Of a stretch of DNA of 64,000 nucleotides, positions 17,306 to 27,000 are shown piece after piece. Numbering within the stretch: position 1 is the first letter of the stretch; the number at the start of each line of letters is the position of its first letter. The stretch comes from Lacipirellula limnantheis (GTDB lineage Bacteria > Planctomycetota > Planctomycetia > Pirellulales > Lacipirellulaceae). The stretch covers positions 6,194,028 through 6,258,027 of the forward strand of contig NZ_CP036339.1 in assembly GCF_007746075.1 (NCBI RefSeq). Direction: 5' to 3'. The notes under the pieces are model-generated. The model was given only the letters and a program-made list of their open reading frames with translations, was not told the DNA's origin and made no database searches. A program made the position numbers and the translations under genes.

Positions 17306-18970
17306 ATGAGTGAGCAACAAACGTATTTGGCGCCCGACGTGGTCCCGCGGCTCGCGGCGATCGACGTTGGGAGCAACAGCATCCGTCTGGTTGTGGCCGA
17401 GGCCCAAGCCGGCGGCCGCTATCGAATTCTCGACGAAGAACGCGAGACGACCCGCCTCGGCCGCTCGCTCGCGGCCAACGGCGATCTCGACGAGAAGTCG
17501 ATCGAGGATTCGCTCACGGCGCTGCGACGGTTCAAGTCGATTATCACGGGCTTCGGCGTGGAAGGAATCCGCGCGATCGCAACCTGCGCGGTGCGTGAGG
17601 CAACCAACGGCGTCGCGTTCTGCCAACGTGTGCAGGACGAGCTGGGTCTGGAAATCGAAGTGATCGACGCCGACATGGAGGCGCACCTCGCGTTCCAGAG
17701 CGTGCGGCGGCGGTTCGACTTGGTAGGGAAGAACACCGTCCTCGCGGATATCGGCGGCGGGAGCACGGAAATCGTGCTCGCTAACGGCGAACTGATCGAA
17801 GCGGTCTACGCTACGCAGCTGGGCGCGGTGCGGCTCGCGGAGAAGTTTGGCGACGATCTGACGCTGGACGAAAAGTTCCTGCCGATGAAGCGCTGGATCG
17901 ATCGCGAGTTGCGGAAGACGACCGAAAAGCCGGCGGCGCCGCTCCATCTGCTCATCGGTTCCGGCGGCACGTTTACGAGCCTCGCCAGCATGCTGATGGC
18001 GGGCCGCGGCCTCTCGCGGCTGCCGGCCGCGGGCTATCGGGCAACGCGGGCCGACGTCTGCCACCTGATCGATCGGCTCCGCAAGATGAAGCCCGAAGAG
18101 CGCAAAGCGACGCCCGGGCTGAACGCCGACCGGATCGACATCATCATCCCGGGGTTGGCGGTTATCGACGGCCTGATGCGGCGGTTCCGCGTCAACACGC
18201 TGCAGGTTCACGCCTATGGCGTGCGGGACGGGCTGCTGTTGACGATGATCGATCAGCTGCAAGGGACCAGCGCTATCGCCTCGCCGAACCAGGACGAGCA
18301 GATCGACCGCTTCGCGGAAGCTTGCGGCGTGAACATGGTGCACTCGCGGCATGTGGCGAAGCTCGCCGTGGAGATTTACGCCGGGCTGCGCGAGTTTTAC
18401 GAACTACCGGCGGGCGACGGCCGTCTGCTAGAGACGGCGGCGCGGCTGCAGGACGTCGGCTACTTGATCAACTACGAAGGACATCACAAGCATTCATACC
18501 ACCTGATTCTCCATAGCCGCCTCGAGGGATTTCGTCCCGAGGAGTTAGAGATCATTGCCAACGTGGCGCGGTATCATCGGGGATCGGCTCCGAAAAAGAA
18601 GCATGAGAATTTCAGCGAGCTGAACGAAGCGGACCGCTTGCGCGTTCGACAGCTGGCGGGCGTCCTGCGGGTGGCTGGCGGGCTTGATCGGAGCCACAAC
18701 CAGACAATTCGCGACGTGAAGGTCAACGGCGCGCCGGGGCAAGTCGTGCTCACCGTTAGCGCCGATGAGTATCCCGAGGTCGACATCTGGTCGTGCCGAC
18801 GGCGGGCGGAGTTGTTTGAGGAAGTTTTCGAGGCGCAGCTCTCGGTGCAATGGGCAGGCCACGCCAACGGCGCCTTGCCGAGCGCCACGGCGGCGGACGG
18901 GCCCGCTGCTCAGCTCGAATCGGGACCGGCGCCGAAGGTTCAGCAGGCTTTGAAGGCCTCGGGCAAGTAA
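17306..18970 (+). CDS. Ppx/GppA family phosphatase with HD-like domain
   Basis: 554 residues. The actin-like ATPase-fold half has AAIDVGSNSIRLVV at 17-30 and DIGGGSTE at 148-155. The C-terminal half (about 340-500) has an HD-type fold with HSRHVAKLAVEIY, RLQDVGYLINYEGHHKHSYHLI. This matches exopolyphosphatase/guanosine pentaphosphatase proteins, which hydrolyse polyphosphate or pppGpp; which one cannot be told. Its 3' end overlaps the convergent nnrD gene by 31 bases. ATG 17306 sits just ahead of the conserved N-terminus. Confidence 0.88.
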   Translation: MSEQQTYLAPDVVPRLAAIDVGSNSIRLVVAEAQAGGRYRILDEERETTRLGRSLAANGDLDEKSIEDSLTALRRFKSIITGFGVEGIRAIATCAVREATNGVAFCQRVQDELGLEIEVIDADMEAHLAFQSVRRRFDLVGKNTVLADIGGGSTEIVLANGELIEAVYATQLGAVRLAEKFGDDLTLDEKFLPMKRWIDRELRKTTEKPAAPLHLLIGSGGTFTSLASMLMAGRGLSRLPAAGYRATRADVCHLIDRLRKMKPEERKATPGLNADRIDIIIPGLAVIDGLMRRFRVNTLQVHAYGVRDGLLLTMIDQLQGTSAIASPNQDEQIDRFAEACGVNMVHSRHVAKLAVEIYAGLREFYELPAGDGRLLETAARLQDVGYLINYEGHHKHSYHLILHSRLEGFRPEELEIIANVARYHRGSAPKKKHENFSELNEADRLRVRQLAGVLRVAGGLDRSHNQTIRDVKVNGAPGQVVLTVSADEYPEVDIWSCRRRAELFEEVFEAQLSVQWAGHANGALPSATAADGPAAQLESGPAPKVQQALKASGK

Positions 18971-19821
18971 GTCAGCAGGTCGCTGGCGATCAGCGAGACT
19001 TCGCCCAGTTTCATCGCGGCGAGGTCGCCGGCGACTCCGTGCAGATGCATCCCGAGGCGGGCGGCGTCCCACGGGGCAAGGCGTTGACCGAGCAAACCGG
19101 CGACGATGCCCGTGAGGCAATCGCCCGTGCCGCCCGTGGCCATCCCGGGGTTGCCCGTGCCGTTGACGGCGAATCGTGGGCCGTCGCACACGATCGAGTG
19201 GCGCCCCTTTAGAACGACCGTCAGCTTCCCGGACGGATCGCGCTCGCAGAAATTCGCGACCGCGGTCACTCGATCGGTCGTTGCGGCCCCAGGCATCGCG
19301 CCCGCGAGTCGAGCAAACTCTCCAGGATGCGGGGTTAGTACCCGCGGGCCGGCGGGATTGGCAAGCGCCTGCGGGTTCCGCTTGAGCGACGCTGCCATCG
19401 CATTGAGGGCGTCGGCGTCGACGACCATCGGCCGAGGGATCTCGCGATAGAGTTGGGCGACCAACTCCGTGACGCCGTCGCTCCGCCCGAGTCCTGGTCC
19501 GATGGCCCAGACGTCGAACTGCTCGCGGGCGGCGATGAGGTCGACGACGTTGGCATAGTCGGCGATGCCGTAATCGTCCTCGACCAGGGGCAGCGTCATG
19601 AAGCAGGGGCTGAACGTCGCAACAATCGGCTGGGTCGACGCGGGGGTCGCTACCGTGACCAGCCCGGCGCCGCTGCGGAGCGTCGCCAGGCCGGTCATGG
19701 CCGGTGCGCCGCCCATTCCGCGCGAGCCCCCGATCACCAGCACGCGACCGTAGTCGCCTTTGTGTCCGTCGCGCTGGCGCGGCGGGAGCGTCGTGAGCGG
19801 CTCGTCCGTAACGTCGATCAT
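18940..19821 (-). CDS. nnrD: ADP/ATP-dependent NAD(P)H-hydrate dehydratase
   Basis: 293 residues of the ribokinase-like NnrD/CARKD family, which repairs hydrated NAD(P)H. Motifs: HKGDYGRVLVIGGS at 20-33, GPGLG at 108-112, TPHPGEF at 163-169, and NPGMATGGTGD at 224-234 with catalytic Asp234. The NnrE epimerase domain fused in E. coli is absent here. Start is five bases after the larB stop on the same strand, so the two are co-transcribed and possibly coupled. Cytoplasmic. Confidence 0.92.
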   Translation of the reverse strand: MIDVTDEPLTTLPPRQRDGHKGDYGRVLVIGGSRGMGGAPAMTGLATLRSGAGLVTVATPASTQPIVATFSPCFMTLPLVEDDYGIADYANVVDLIAAREQFDVWAIGPGLGRSDGVTELVAQLYREIPRPMVVDADALNAMAASLKRNPQALANPAGPRVLTPHPGEFARLAGAMPGAATTDRVTAVANFCERDPSGKLTVVLKGRHSIVCDGPRFAVNGTGNPGMATGGTGDCLTGIVAGLLGQRLAPWDAARLGMHLHGVAGDLAAMKLGEVSLIASDLLTYLPEAFKAC

Positions 19822-19826
19822 GTCGC

Positions 19827-20612
19827 TTATTCGCCGTGAGAGGGTCGATGGGCGCGCGTTGCCACGAGTCCCGCGAGATAGCCTGCCTTGAAGCCAGCGT
19901 CGATATTGACGACGGCGACGTTTGCGGCGCAGCTGTTAAGCATCGACAGCAGCGCCGAAACGCCGCCGAAGTTGGCGCCGTAGCCGACGCTGGTCGGCAC
20001 GGCAAAGACCGGACAAGCGACATAGCCGCCGACGACGCTAGGCAACGCGCCTTCCATGCCAGCGACGACGACCACGGCGTCGCTCTCGGCGAACTCGGCT
20101 AGCCGGGCGGGCAAACGATGCGGGCCGGCCACGCCGACGTCTTGGACGAGCTTCACATCAACGCCCATCCAATTGAGAGTCTCGCGAGCTTCTTCGGCGA
20201 CGGGCAGATCGCTTGTCCCGGCGGTGATGACGGCGACGCGACCACGACGCTCCGACGACGGCTCAGAGCGTGGCAAATCGAACCGGATGGTTCGTCCCAG
20301 TTCGTTGTATTGGAGGCTCGGCAGCATGGTCGCCAGAGCGGTCGCCTTGAGCGCGTCGACGCGCGTGACGAGAACTGATTGGCCCCGGTCAAGAAGCTGC
20401 TGGGCGATTGCCGCGATCGTCTCCGGCGACTTCCCCTCGCCGAAAATAACTTCGGGAAAGCCGCAGCGACGAGCGCGATCGACGTCGACCATCGCGTCCG
20501 GCGCACTGACGGCGTGAGCCGGACCGGCAGCGGCGAGCGCAACAAACTGCTCGAGATCGCATTGGCCGGCCAGAAGCAGTTGCGCAAGTTGGCGAAGGTC
20601 GTCGGAGGGCAT
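19827..20612 (-). CDS. larB: Nickel-pincer cofactor biosynthesis protein LarB
   Basis: 261 residues. The C-terminal two thirds are AIR-carboxylase (PurE)-like with TAGTSDLPVAEE at 130-141, GMEGALPSVVGG at 185-196 and PTSVGYG at 206-212; the N-terminal part carries DRARRCGFPEVIFGEGKS, typical of LarB. LarB carboxylates and hydrolyses nicotinic acid adenine dinucleotide in making the nickel-pincer cofactor of lactate racemase. LarC, LarE and LarA are not in the window. It is the first gene of a two-gene unit with nnrD. Confidence 0.92.
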   Translation of the reverse strand: MPSDDLRQLAQLLLAGQCDLEQFVALAAAGPAHAVSAPDAMVDVDRARRCGFPEVIFGEGKSPETIAAIAQQLLDRGQSVLVTRVDALKATALATMLPSLQYNELGRTIRFDLPRSEPSSERRGRVAVITAGTSDLPVAEEARETLNWMGVDVKLVQDVGVAGPHRLPARLAEFAESDAVVVVAGMEGALPSVVGGYVACPVFAVPTSVGYGANFGGVSALLSMLNSCAANVAVVNIDAGFKAGYLAGLVATRAHRPSHGE

Positions 20613-20688
20613 GGCGGTATTTTAACCCGATGCTCCGGCGCCGGGGACGCCCAGGCTCGCCCTTTTTGTCCGAAACGCGTGGGACGTG

Positions 20689-21513
20689 CTACGCCGCGGC
20701 AGGAACGGTGACGAGTTCGCCGTGAATGGCGTGAAGCGACTCGGCGTCGATCGCGTGCTGGCCATTGGCGAAGCCCACCAACAGGGCGAGGTCGCAGAGT
20801 CGATTAATCCGGCGCGGAATGCCGCCGGTAAGCTGGTGAATCGTCTTCAGGGCGTCGGCTGCAAAAATTTCGCGCGTGGCGCCGGCGGCTTCGAGGCGAT
20901 GCGTGACGTAGCTAGCAGTTTCTTCCAACGACAGAGCGGGCAGCAAGACCTTGATATCGACTCGTTCATCGAGACCGCCGTGGCGTTGGACGATCGGACC
21001 GAGCGTCGGCTGGCCGACCAGCAGCAGCGTGAACGGCGGCGCGCCGCTAGAACCGAGATTGAGCAGCAAGCGTAGCGGCTCGAGCAGACCGCTGTCTTCG
21101 AGGAGGTGGGCTTCGTCGACGACCACGACGGCGCGTCGTTTACGGCTTACGTTGTCGGCGAGAATGTACTCCAAGCGCCGTAGGCTCTCCTCGATGGTAT
21201 GGCGCGGCGGATCAGCCGGCGGGGCGCCGAGCTGCTCGGCGAGATACACCAGCAGATCGCGATCGCTCATCTGCGGAAAGACGACGCGCACAAACGGCTG
21301 GTAATCCGCGCCAAGCTGCTGACGCAGCGATTCGACGAGGAGCGTTTTGCCGACCCCCGCGGGTCCGGCGAGGAGGCCGGCGGCGCGGTTGTTTTCAATC
21401 GCATAGCGCAGTTTGTTGATCGCCGACTGAAAGGCGGCGCCGCGAAAGAACGTACGGTCGTCGCAGCCTGGTTCGAAGGGCTTCGCGTCGAGTTGCCAGT
21501 AATCGAGATACAT
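20689..21513 (-). CDS. ExeA-like AAA ATPase
   Basis: 274 residues. MYLDYWQLDAKPFEP at the start is the usual ExeA/GspA opening; Walker A GPAGVGKT is at 50-57, Walker B VVVVDEAHLL at about 129-138, and GGIPRRINRLCDLAL near the end is the sensor-2 region. ExeA-type ATPases assist assembly of secretin or exopolysaccharide/pilus machines and also occur as transposition helpers. The putative peptidoglycan-binding part of true ExeA is missing. It begins 18 bases after the MinD/CpsD-like gene, in a three-gene minus-strand unit. Confidence 0.85.
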   Translation of the reverse strand: MYLDYWQLDAKPFEPGCDDRTFFRGAAFQSAINKLRYAIENNRAAGLLAGPAGVGKTLLVESLRQQLGADYQPFVRVVFPQMSDRDLLVYLAEQLGAPPADPPRHTIEESLRRLEYILADNVSRKRRAVVVVDEAHLLEDSGLLEPLRLLLNLGSSGAPPFTLLLVGQPTLGPIVQRHGGLDERVDIKVLLPALSLEETASYVTHRLEAAGATREIFAADALKTIHQLTGGIPRRINRLCDLALLVGFANGQHAIDAESLHAIHGELVTVPAAA

Positions 21514-21531
21514 GTCGGCTCGCGGTGAAAG

Positions 21532-22551
21532 TTAGGCGACGCGGAGTTGATTTTCGACCACGCCGAGGCAGATCGTTGCAAGTTCAGGAGCGGCCCGCAG
21601 CAACTGCTGCGGCTGAGCCGAAGTCGCGCCGCGGCCGGCGGCGACGAGCGCCCCATCGAGACGGCACTGCTGGATCACGCGCCGCGCAACGGGTCCCTGT
21701 TGGGGATCGGCGACGACGCCAAGATCAAACAGGACCACGTCGTAATGATAACGCAGGACGCCTGCGGTGACCGAGGCATGGATTGTTTCGAGTCGACTGG
21801 CCGCGGCAGGTCCGCCGATGGCCAAGGGGAGCAACGCTATTCTGTCGCCGAGCGAGTGAATGACCGCCTCGGCAAGAGAAACGCGGCCGGAGAGAACGTC
21901 TTCCCAACCGACCTCCGTTGCGAGCCCCAAGTGGAGGGCAAGCCCAGGCTTCGCGAAGTTGGCGTCGACGATGGCGACCGACTTGCCGGCCTCAACCAGC
22001 AGCCGCGCGAGGCAGGCGACCAGGGTGGTGCAACCGGCTCCGCCCACCTGTGCGCCAATGCCCAGCAGGCTGCGGCCCACGTCGTCGGCGGCGACGATCG
22101 CGTCGACGGCGGGTTGCAACTGTTGGCGGCAGCGTCGAACAAGTTGTTGGCTGACCGCTGACCAACGAAAGGAATCGACTTCGAGCGTCGGCTTGAAGCG
22201 GGCTTCAACGATTTGCGCAGGTTGGGCGTACGTCGACAGCGGGCGACGCTCGGTTGACCGCGGCGGCAGGCTGGGCCTGCGTTGGACAGTTGCTTCGGCG
22301 GACTCGATCGGTCGGCTCTGGGGGCCGGTCGCGACGGAGAACGCCGGCGCCGATGATGCGAAAGTCACCTGCTTTGCTTGCGGCTGAGCAACGGCGGCAT
22401 CCATTGCCTGCACCGCAATGGACTCCACGACCTTTGCCGGCGGCGCTATCGAACTTCGCGCAGCCACGTTTACTGATAACCGCGGCGATGGCGCCGCTGC
22501 GGCTGCATCGACTTCGTAGGCGCGAATGAACGCCTGATCGATCGCGCTCAT
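21532..22551 (-). CDS. MinD/CpsD-like P-loop protein with degenerate Walker A
   Basis: 339 residues. Residues 1-125 are low-complexity. Residues about 130-335 have the fold signature of MinD/CpsD (BY-kinase-like) proteins: GRSLLGIGAQ, then GGAGCTTL at 170-177, SVAIVDANF at 191-199 and a DVVLFDLG Walker-B-like strand. The P-loop lysine of GxGK[ST]T is cysteine here, so ATP hydrolysis is doubtful. Related proteins regulate polysaccharide export with an ExeA-like ATPase and a membrane partner, which fits the flanking genes. AGGAG eight bases before ATG 22551 supports the start. Confidence 0.75.
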   Translation of the reverse strand: MSAIDQAFIRAYEVDAAAAAPSPRLSVNVAARSSIAPPAKVVESIAVQAMDAAVAQPQAKQVTFASSAPAFSVATGPQSRPIESAEATVQRRPSLPPRSTERRPLSTYAQPAQIVEARFKPTLEVDSFRWSAVSQQLVRRCRQQLQPAVDAIVAADDVGRSLLGIGAQVGGAGCTTLVACLARLLVEAGKSVAIVDANFAKPGLALHLGLATEVGWEDVLSGRVSLAEAVIHSLGDRIALLPLAIGGPAAASRLETIHASVTAGVLRYHYDVVLFDLGVVADPQQGPVARRVIQQCRLDGALVAAGRGATSAQPQQLLRAAPELATICLGVVENQLRVA

Positions 22552-22573
22552 CGAGTCGCTCCTGAGGGAATCA

Positions 22574-23938
22574 CTAGCGCGGCGATTGCGGCGGAGCGAA
22601 TGCGGGACCGACTGTCTCGGCGACAGCGGGGGGCCAGGCGTTCGTCAGCGGCAAGGCGAGCGTCGCGGGAAATGGGGGATAAGGCGTCGTCGGATAGGGC
22701 GACGTCGACGTCAGCGAGGGGAGCACGGGAGTGGGCGTGATCGGCGGATCGGCCTGCCTGGTGGCCGCCTCAACCGGGATGGCCGGCTCCACTGGCGGCT
22801 CCGCGGAGCTGTTAGCGCTCGTCTCCGCCGGCGGCGGGGCAGGCGCAGGATATTCAGTTCCATCCTTGGAAGCCGTTAGTTGCGGCAATTGCGGCTGCTG
22901 GTTGAGCCACGCGGCAATCGGATCGTCCGCTTCGTCACTCGACTTGTTGGTGATCGGCGGCTGCGAATCGTTCGTCGCCGGCGGAGCAACGGGAATCGTC
23001 GGCGCGCCGGTGGAAAGATCGAGCGTCGGATTCGGCGGCAGGGGCGCCGCGAGCGTCGCGTTCGGTAAGCTGTGCGCGGGGGCGAGGGGTTGGACTTCCC
23101 ATAGCGGCGGCGCGGCGGCTTCGCGCGGCTCGGGCGCTCGACGACCGGTCGTGAACAGATACAGGCCGCCAGCGCCCAGCAGGAGCAAGCTCATGGCGAT
23201 GAGAGCTGTCCGCGGCTTTCGCGCGGCGTGCCACTGGTAGAGCTGCGCGGCAAATGACTCATGCGGGTGGTGGAGTGCGACGCCCTCGCCGGTGAGGGGT
23301 TGCGGCGGATCGATGCGGCGGTATTGACGCTGCGGGTTTGCCGCGCTGATCGCGGGACGTGACGTTTCGAAGTCAGCCGCTGATGGCGTCGCGGGCGATA
23401 AGTCGGGCGGCAACCGATGGAGGTTTAGGCGCGAGCCGTCCGCCAGTGTGCGCGCTGCCGTGGTTGGACGGTCGAGGCGACGGTTAAGCGGCTCGACAGC
23501 CACGAACTCTTCGCCAGCGGGCAATGCGGGATCAACGATCCTCAGTTGCGGAGCGACGACGTCGGACTCGAAGGGCGTTGGCGCGAAGGGCTGAGGCGCC
23601 GACTGGCCGAACGGCAAGATGTCGGCTGGCGACGCTGCCGGCTCTTCCAACGAATCAGATTCTCCCACCCAAGGCAGCTGCGCGAGGATCGGCCACTTGA
23701 CGATCCCCTCGCCCTCGCGCGGCGGCGCGGCGAGCGGATCGAAGCCAGCATTGGTGGTGTCGTGGCTCACGTGGCAAATGCCGAGGAGTGGTGCTAGGGA
23801 CGGGATGGCCGCCTGCTGGCGCAATGAGCGCGCGACAGGACGATCCGCCCAAGGAGGTATCGGAAGGGGTTGCGGCGATCTTGAGGATTGTCGCGAGAGG
23901 GGCGGCGGAAGCGCGACGCTAGCACCGCAACGCGACAA
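22574..23938 (-). CDS. Single-pass proline-rich protein
   Basis: Up to 454 residues, or 398 if translation starts at GTG 23770. Not recognised. The N-terminal part is cytoplasmic in appearance (PLAAPPREGEG, LPWVGESDSLEEPA); one hydrophobic helix (ALIAMSLLLLGAGGLYLFTT, about 246-265) precedes a long Pro/Ala/Thr-rich extracytoplasmic tail with no clear fold. It is the first gene of a unit with the MinD-like and ExeA-like genes (22 bases to the next). By position it could be the membrane anchor of that ATPase pair. Confidence 0.65.
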   Translation of the reverse strand: MSRCGASVALPPPLSRQSSRSPQPLPIPPWADRPVARSLRQQAAIPSLAPLLGICHVSHDTTNAGFDPLAAPPREGEGIVKWPILAQLPWVGESDSLEEPAASPADILPFGQSAPQPFAPTPFESDVVAPQLRIVDPALPAGEEFVAVEPLNRRLDRPTTAARTLADGSRLNLHRLPPDLSPATPSAADFETSRPAISAANPQRQYRRIDPPQPLTGEGVALHHPHESFAAQLYQWHAARKPRTALIAMSLLLLGAGGLYLFTTGRRAPEPREAAAPPLWEVQPLAPAHSLPNATLAAPLPPNPTLDLSTGAPTIPVAPPATNDSQPPITNKSSDEADDPIAAWLNQQPQLPQLTASKDGTEYPAPAPPPAETSANSSAEPPVEPAIPVEAATRQADPPITPTPVLPSLTSTSPYPTTPYPPFPATLALPLTNAWPPAVAETVGPAFAPPQSPR

Positions 23939-23974
23939 GCGCCGGAGTCGGGAACTCCTGGCCCTATGGAGCGA

Positions 23975-24020
23975 GCTTCAGAGCAGCGTAACGTCCGCCA
24001 TGCTGAGCGCAGCGAAGAAT
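23975..24020. repeat. TGCTGAGCGCAGCGAAG motif
   Basis: The 112-base gap holds ACGTCCGCCATGCTGAGCGC and AGCGAAGAATGACG, a hairpin-forming motif related to the TCATCCTGAGCGGAGCGAAGGATCT sequence at 14090. Confidence 0.45.
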
Positions 24021-24050
24021 GACGCTACCGCGAACTGTCACGCGATTTAG

Positions 24051-27000
24051 CTATTCAGCTGCGGTCCAAGGAAGCGTCGGCCAGAGGAGGGCGCGGCCGT
24101 CGCGGCCGCTGGTGAGAATCTGGCTGCCATCGGGAGAGAAGCTGACGGCCGTCACCTCCTCGCCGTGCCCGGCGAGGGTGAGGAGCTCTTTGCCCGTGGC
24201 GGCGTCCCAGAGCTTGACGCCGTTGTCCTCGCTGCCAGTGATGGCACGGCGACCGTCCGCCGACAGGGCGACGCTAGTGATGGCGCCGGTGTGCCCGGCG
24301 AGCGTCTGCTGGCGCTGGCCGCTCGCTGCATCCCAGACAATCGCCGTATTGTCGTCGCTACCGGTGATCACCCAACGGCCGTCGGCGGAGAAATCCGCGC
24401 TGCGAACAGCCCACTCGTGCCCGGCAAGCGTCAGCAACAGGTTACCGCTGGCGGCGTCGTAGACCTTGGCCGTTTTGTCGTTCGCTGCGGTGACCACTCG
24501 CTTTCCGTCAGGCGAGAAGGTCGCGTCGCGGAGCCGCGACTTGCCGTCGCCGAAAACAGGTTCGAGACGGGCCCCGTCGGCGGCGTTCCATAGTCTGGCC
24601 GTGCCGTCGTCGCTGGCAGTGATTAGCTTGGACCCGTCGGGGGAATACCGAACGCTATTGATGAAGCCATTGTGAATGGCGTCGAGTTTGACGAGAACTT
24701 TGCCGGTGGCGCGATCCCAGATCTTGGCGGAGCGATCCCAGCTGCCGGTGGCGACATGCTTGCCATCGGGCGAAAGGTCGGCGGAGGCGACGACGCCGTG
24801 GGGACTGAAGCGAACTTCAAGCGCGCGACTGTCGAGACTGAAAATCCGGGCGTCGTTGCCGCCGATGACGAGCACGCCCCGATCGTGCGGCGCAAATCGT
24901 GCGGCCCAGACGAGACCGCCGCGATCGCCGAGGTTGAGCCAGGGGCCGCCATCAGCGGCGACGAGTTCTTCGCCGTCGGCGAGATTCCATAGTCTGACGG
25001 TTCCGTCGGCGGCGCAGGCGGTGATCGCCAGTTGACCATCGCGGGACATGTCGATGGACGTGAAGGCGGTTTCCGTTTCTGGCATGGCCGTCGTCGCGGC
25101 GGACTTCGATGGCGACGCCATGGTGCGGAGCAGCTTCGCGTCGGCGAGCGACCAAAGTCGCAGCTTGCCGTCGTCGCATGATGTGAGCGCGACGCGGCCA
25201 TCCTGACTGACGGCAACGTCGGTCACCCATTCCGGATGTTTGAGGACGCCGGCGCGGATCTCCTGGGCGGCGGCGACGTCCCACTGACCGCACGTGTTGT
25301 CGCCGCTGGAGGTGATGAGCCGGGCGCCATCGTCGGCGAACGTCATTGCGGTAATTGTGCGGCTATGGCCGCGCAGCCACTCACCAGCCTGCCATTCGTT
25401 GAGGGCGGGATCAAAACGCCACAGTCGGCAGTCGCCGCGATCGTCGCCGGTAGCGAGCAGTTTGCCGCCCGGTGCGAAAGCGAGCGCGGTGACCTCCGCA
25501 TCGTGGCCAGCGAGGGTCGCCACTCGATCCCCGCTGTTCGCGTCCCAAACAATCGCTGTTCCTGCGTCGCCGCCGGTCGCGATCAGCTCAGCGTTGTCGC
25601 TCACGTCAAGCGCGGCCGTGCGGCCCGTGTCGTCGAGACGTCGGGTCTCGGCTCCAGTGGCGACGTCCCATAGGCGGACGGTGCCGTCGCCGGCGCCGGT
25701 AGCGAGCCTCGAACCGTCGCCAAAGAAAATGGCCGAACTCGCGAGAAAGTCATGTCCCTCGGCTAGATGCTCGAGTCGTTCCAACGAGTTGGCGTTCCAG
25801 ACAGAAGCCGTTCGATCGCGGCCAGCGGTAACGATCTGCTGGCCGTCGGGCGAGAACCGCGCCGAGAGAATCGCGTCGCGGGAATCTTCGTCGCCAGCCG
25901 CCAACTCGCGCTGTTCGGCGTACGTTGCAGGGCGCCAGAGTTTGATTTGCGCGTCTCGACCGCCGGAAAGGAGCAACTGGCCATCGGGCGAGTAGGCGAC
26001 GCTGCGTACGTGACTGGCGTGGCCGCGCAGCTGTTTGAGCGGCTTGCCCGTCTCGAGGTTCCAAACGACGACGACGTCGTCTTGGCCGCCGCTGGCCAGC
26101 GTCTTGCCGTCAGGGGCAAACGCGAGCGTGCGCACCGGACCGCGGTGCGCCAGGAGTTCGGTCTGCTGCGCCGGCGGGTCGGGGATGCCATCGAGGCGAC
26201 GGGCGATGTCGACGCCCTGCGCTTCATTGGGCCGCCACAGCAGCACGCGACCGTCGTAACCGGCAGTAGCGACTTGATCGCCGGCGGGGGAAAAACGGGC
26301 TGCGTAGACAGGTCCGCGATGGCCAGTGAACTCCGTCAACTTTTCGAACGGCGCGCTTGAGGCTGCGACGGCAGCTGGTGCGGACCCGCCATCGGTCGGG
26401 GAGTGCGGGGTGGCGCGGCGCCAAACGATCGCCTTGCCATCCTGCCCCGTCGTCACGATCTGCTGTCCGTCGGGGGAGAACTCGGCCGACCAGACCCACC
26501 AGCTGTGGCCCTTCAGAGCCTGCAACTGCTGGCCGGTCGCGAGGTCCCAAAGTCGCGCCGTCTGGTCGTATCCGCTGGTGAGCAGGTAACGGTCGTCCGG
26601 CGAAAAACGGACGCTGAGGACTGCATCCTCGTGGCCCTGGAGCTTGGCGAGCAGTTCGCCCGTGTCGACGCGGTAAATGTGAACGCTGCCGTCGCTGCCG
26701 CCGGCGGCGAGACGCTGGCCAGCCTGATCGTACGCGACGGCGTGGACGTACTCGCCTTGCGGAAACTCGCGTTCGGGCTTGCCGGTTTGCAAGTTCCAAA
26801 TGATCGCCTTGCCGTCCCAGTCGCCCGTGGCCGCATGAACGCCATCGGGGGCGAACGCAGCAGCGTCGATCGGCGCGGCATTCTTCCAGGAGCGATCGGC
26901 CAAGTTGCACAGGAAATCGAGCCGGCCCCATTCCCAGCCGCGGAGATCGGGCGGGCACTGGGCGAGCAGTTCGGCCGCCCGATCGAACGAGCCTTCCTCG

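Noticed and set aside
17057..18352. 431-codon frame antisense to the Ppx/GppA gene
   Set aside because: No motif; the sense gene is clearly real.
18545..20023. 492-codon frame covering parts of nnrD, larB and the phosphatase
   Set aside because: It overlaps three well-supported genes in another frame and encodes Arg-rich noise.
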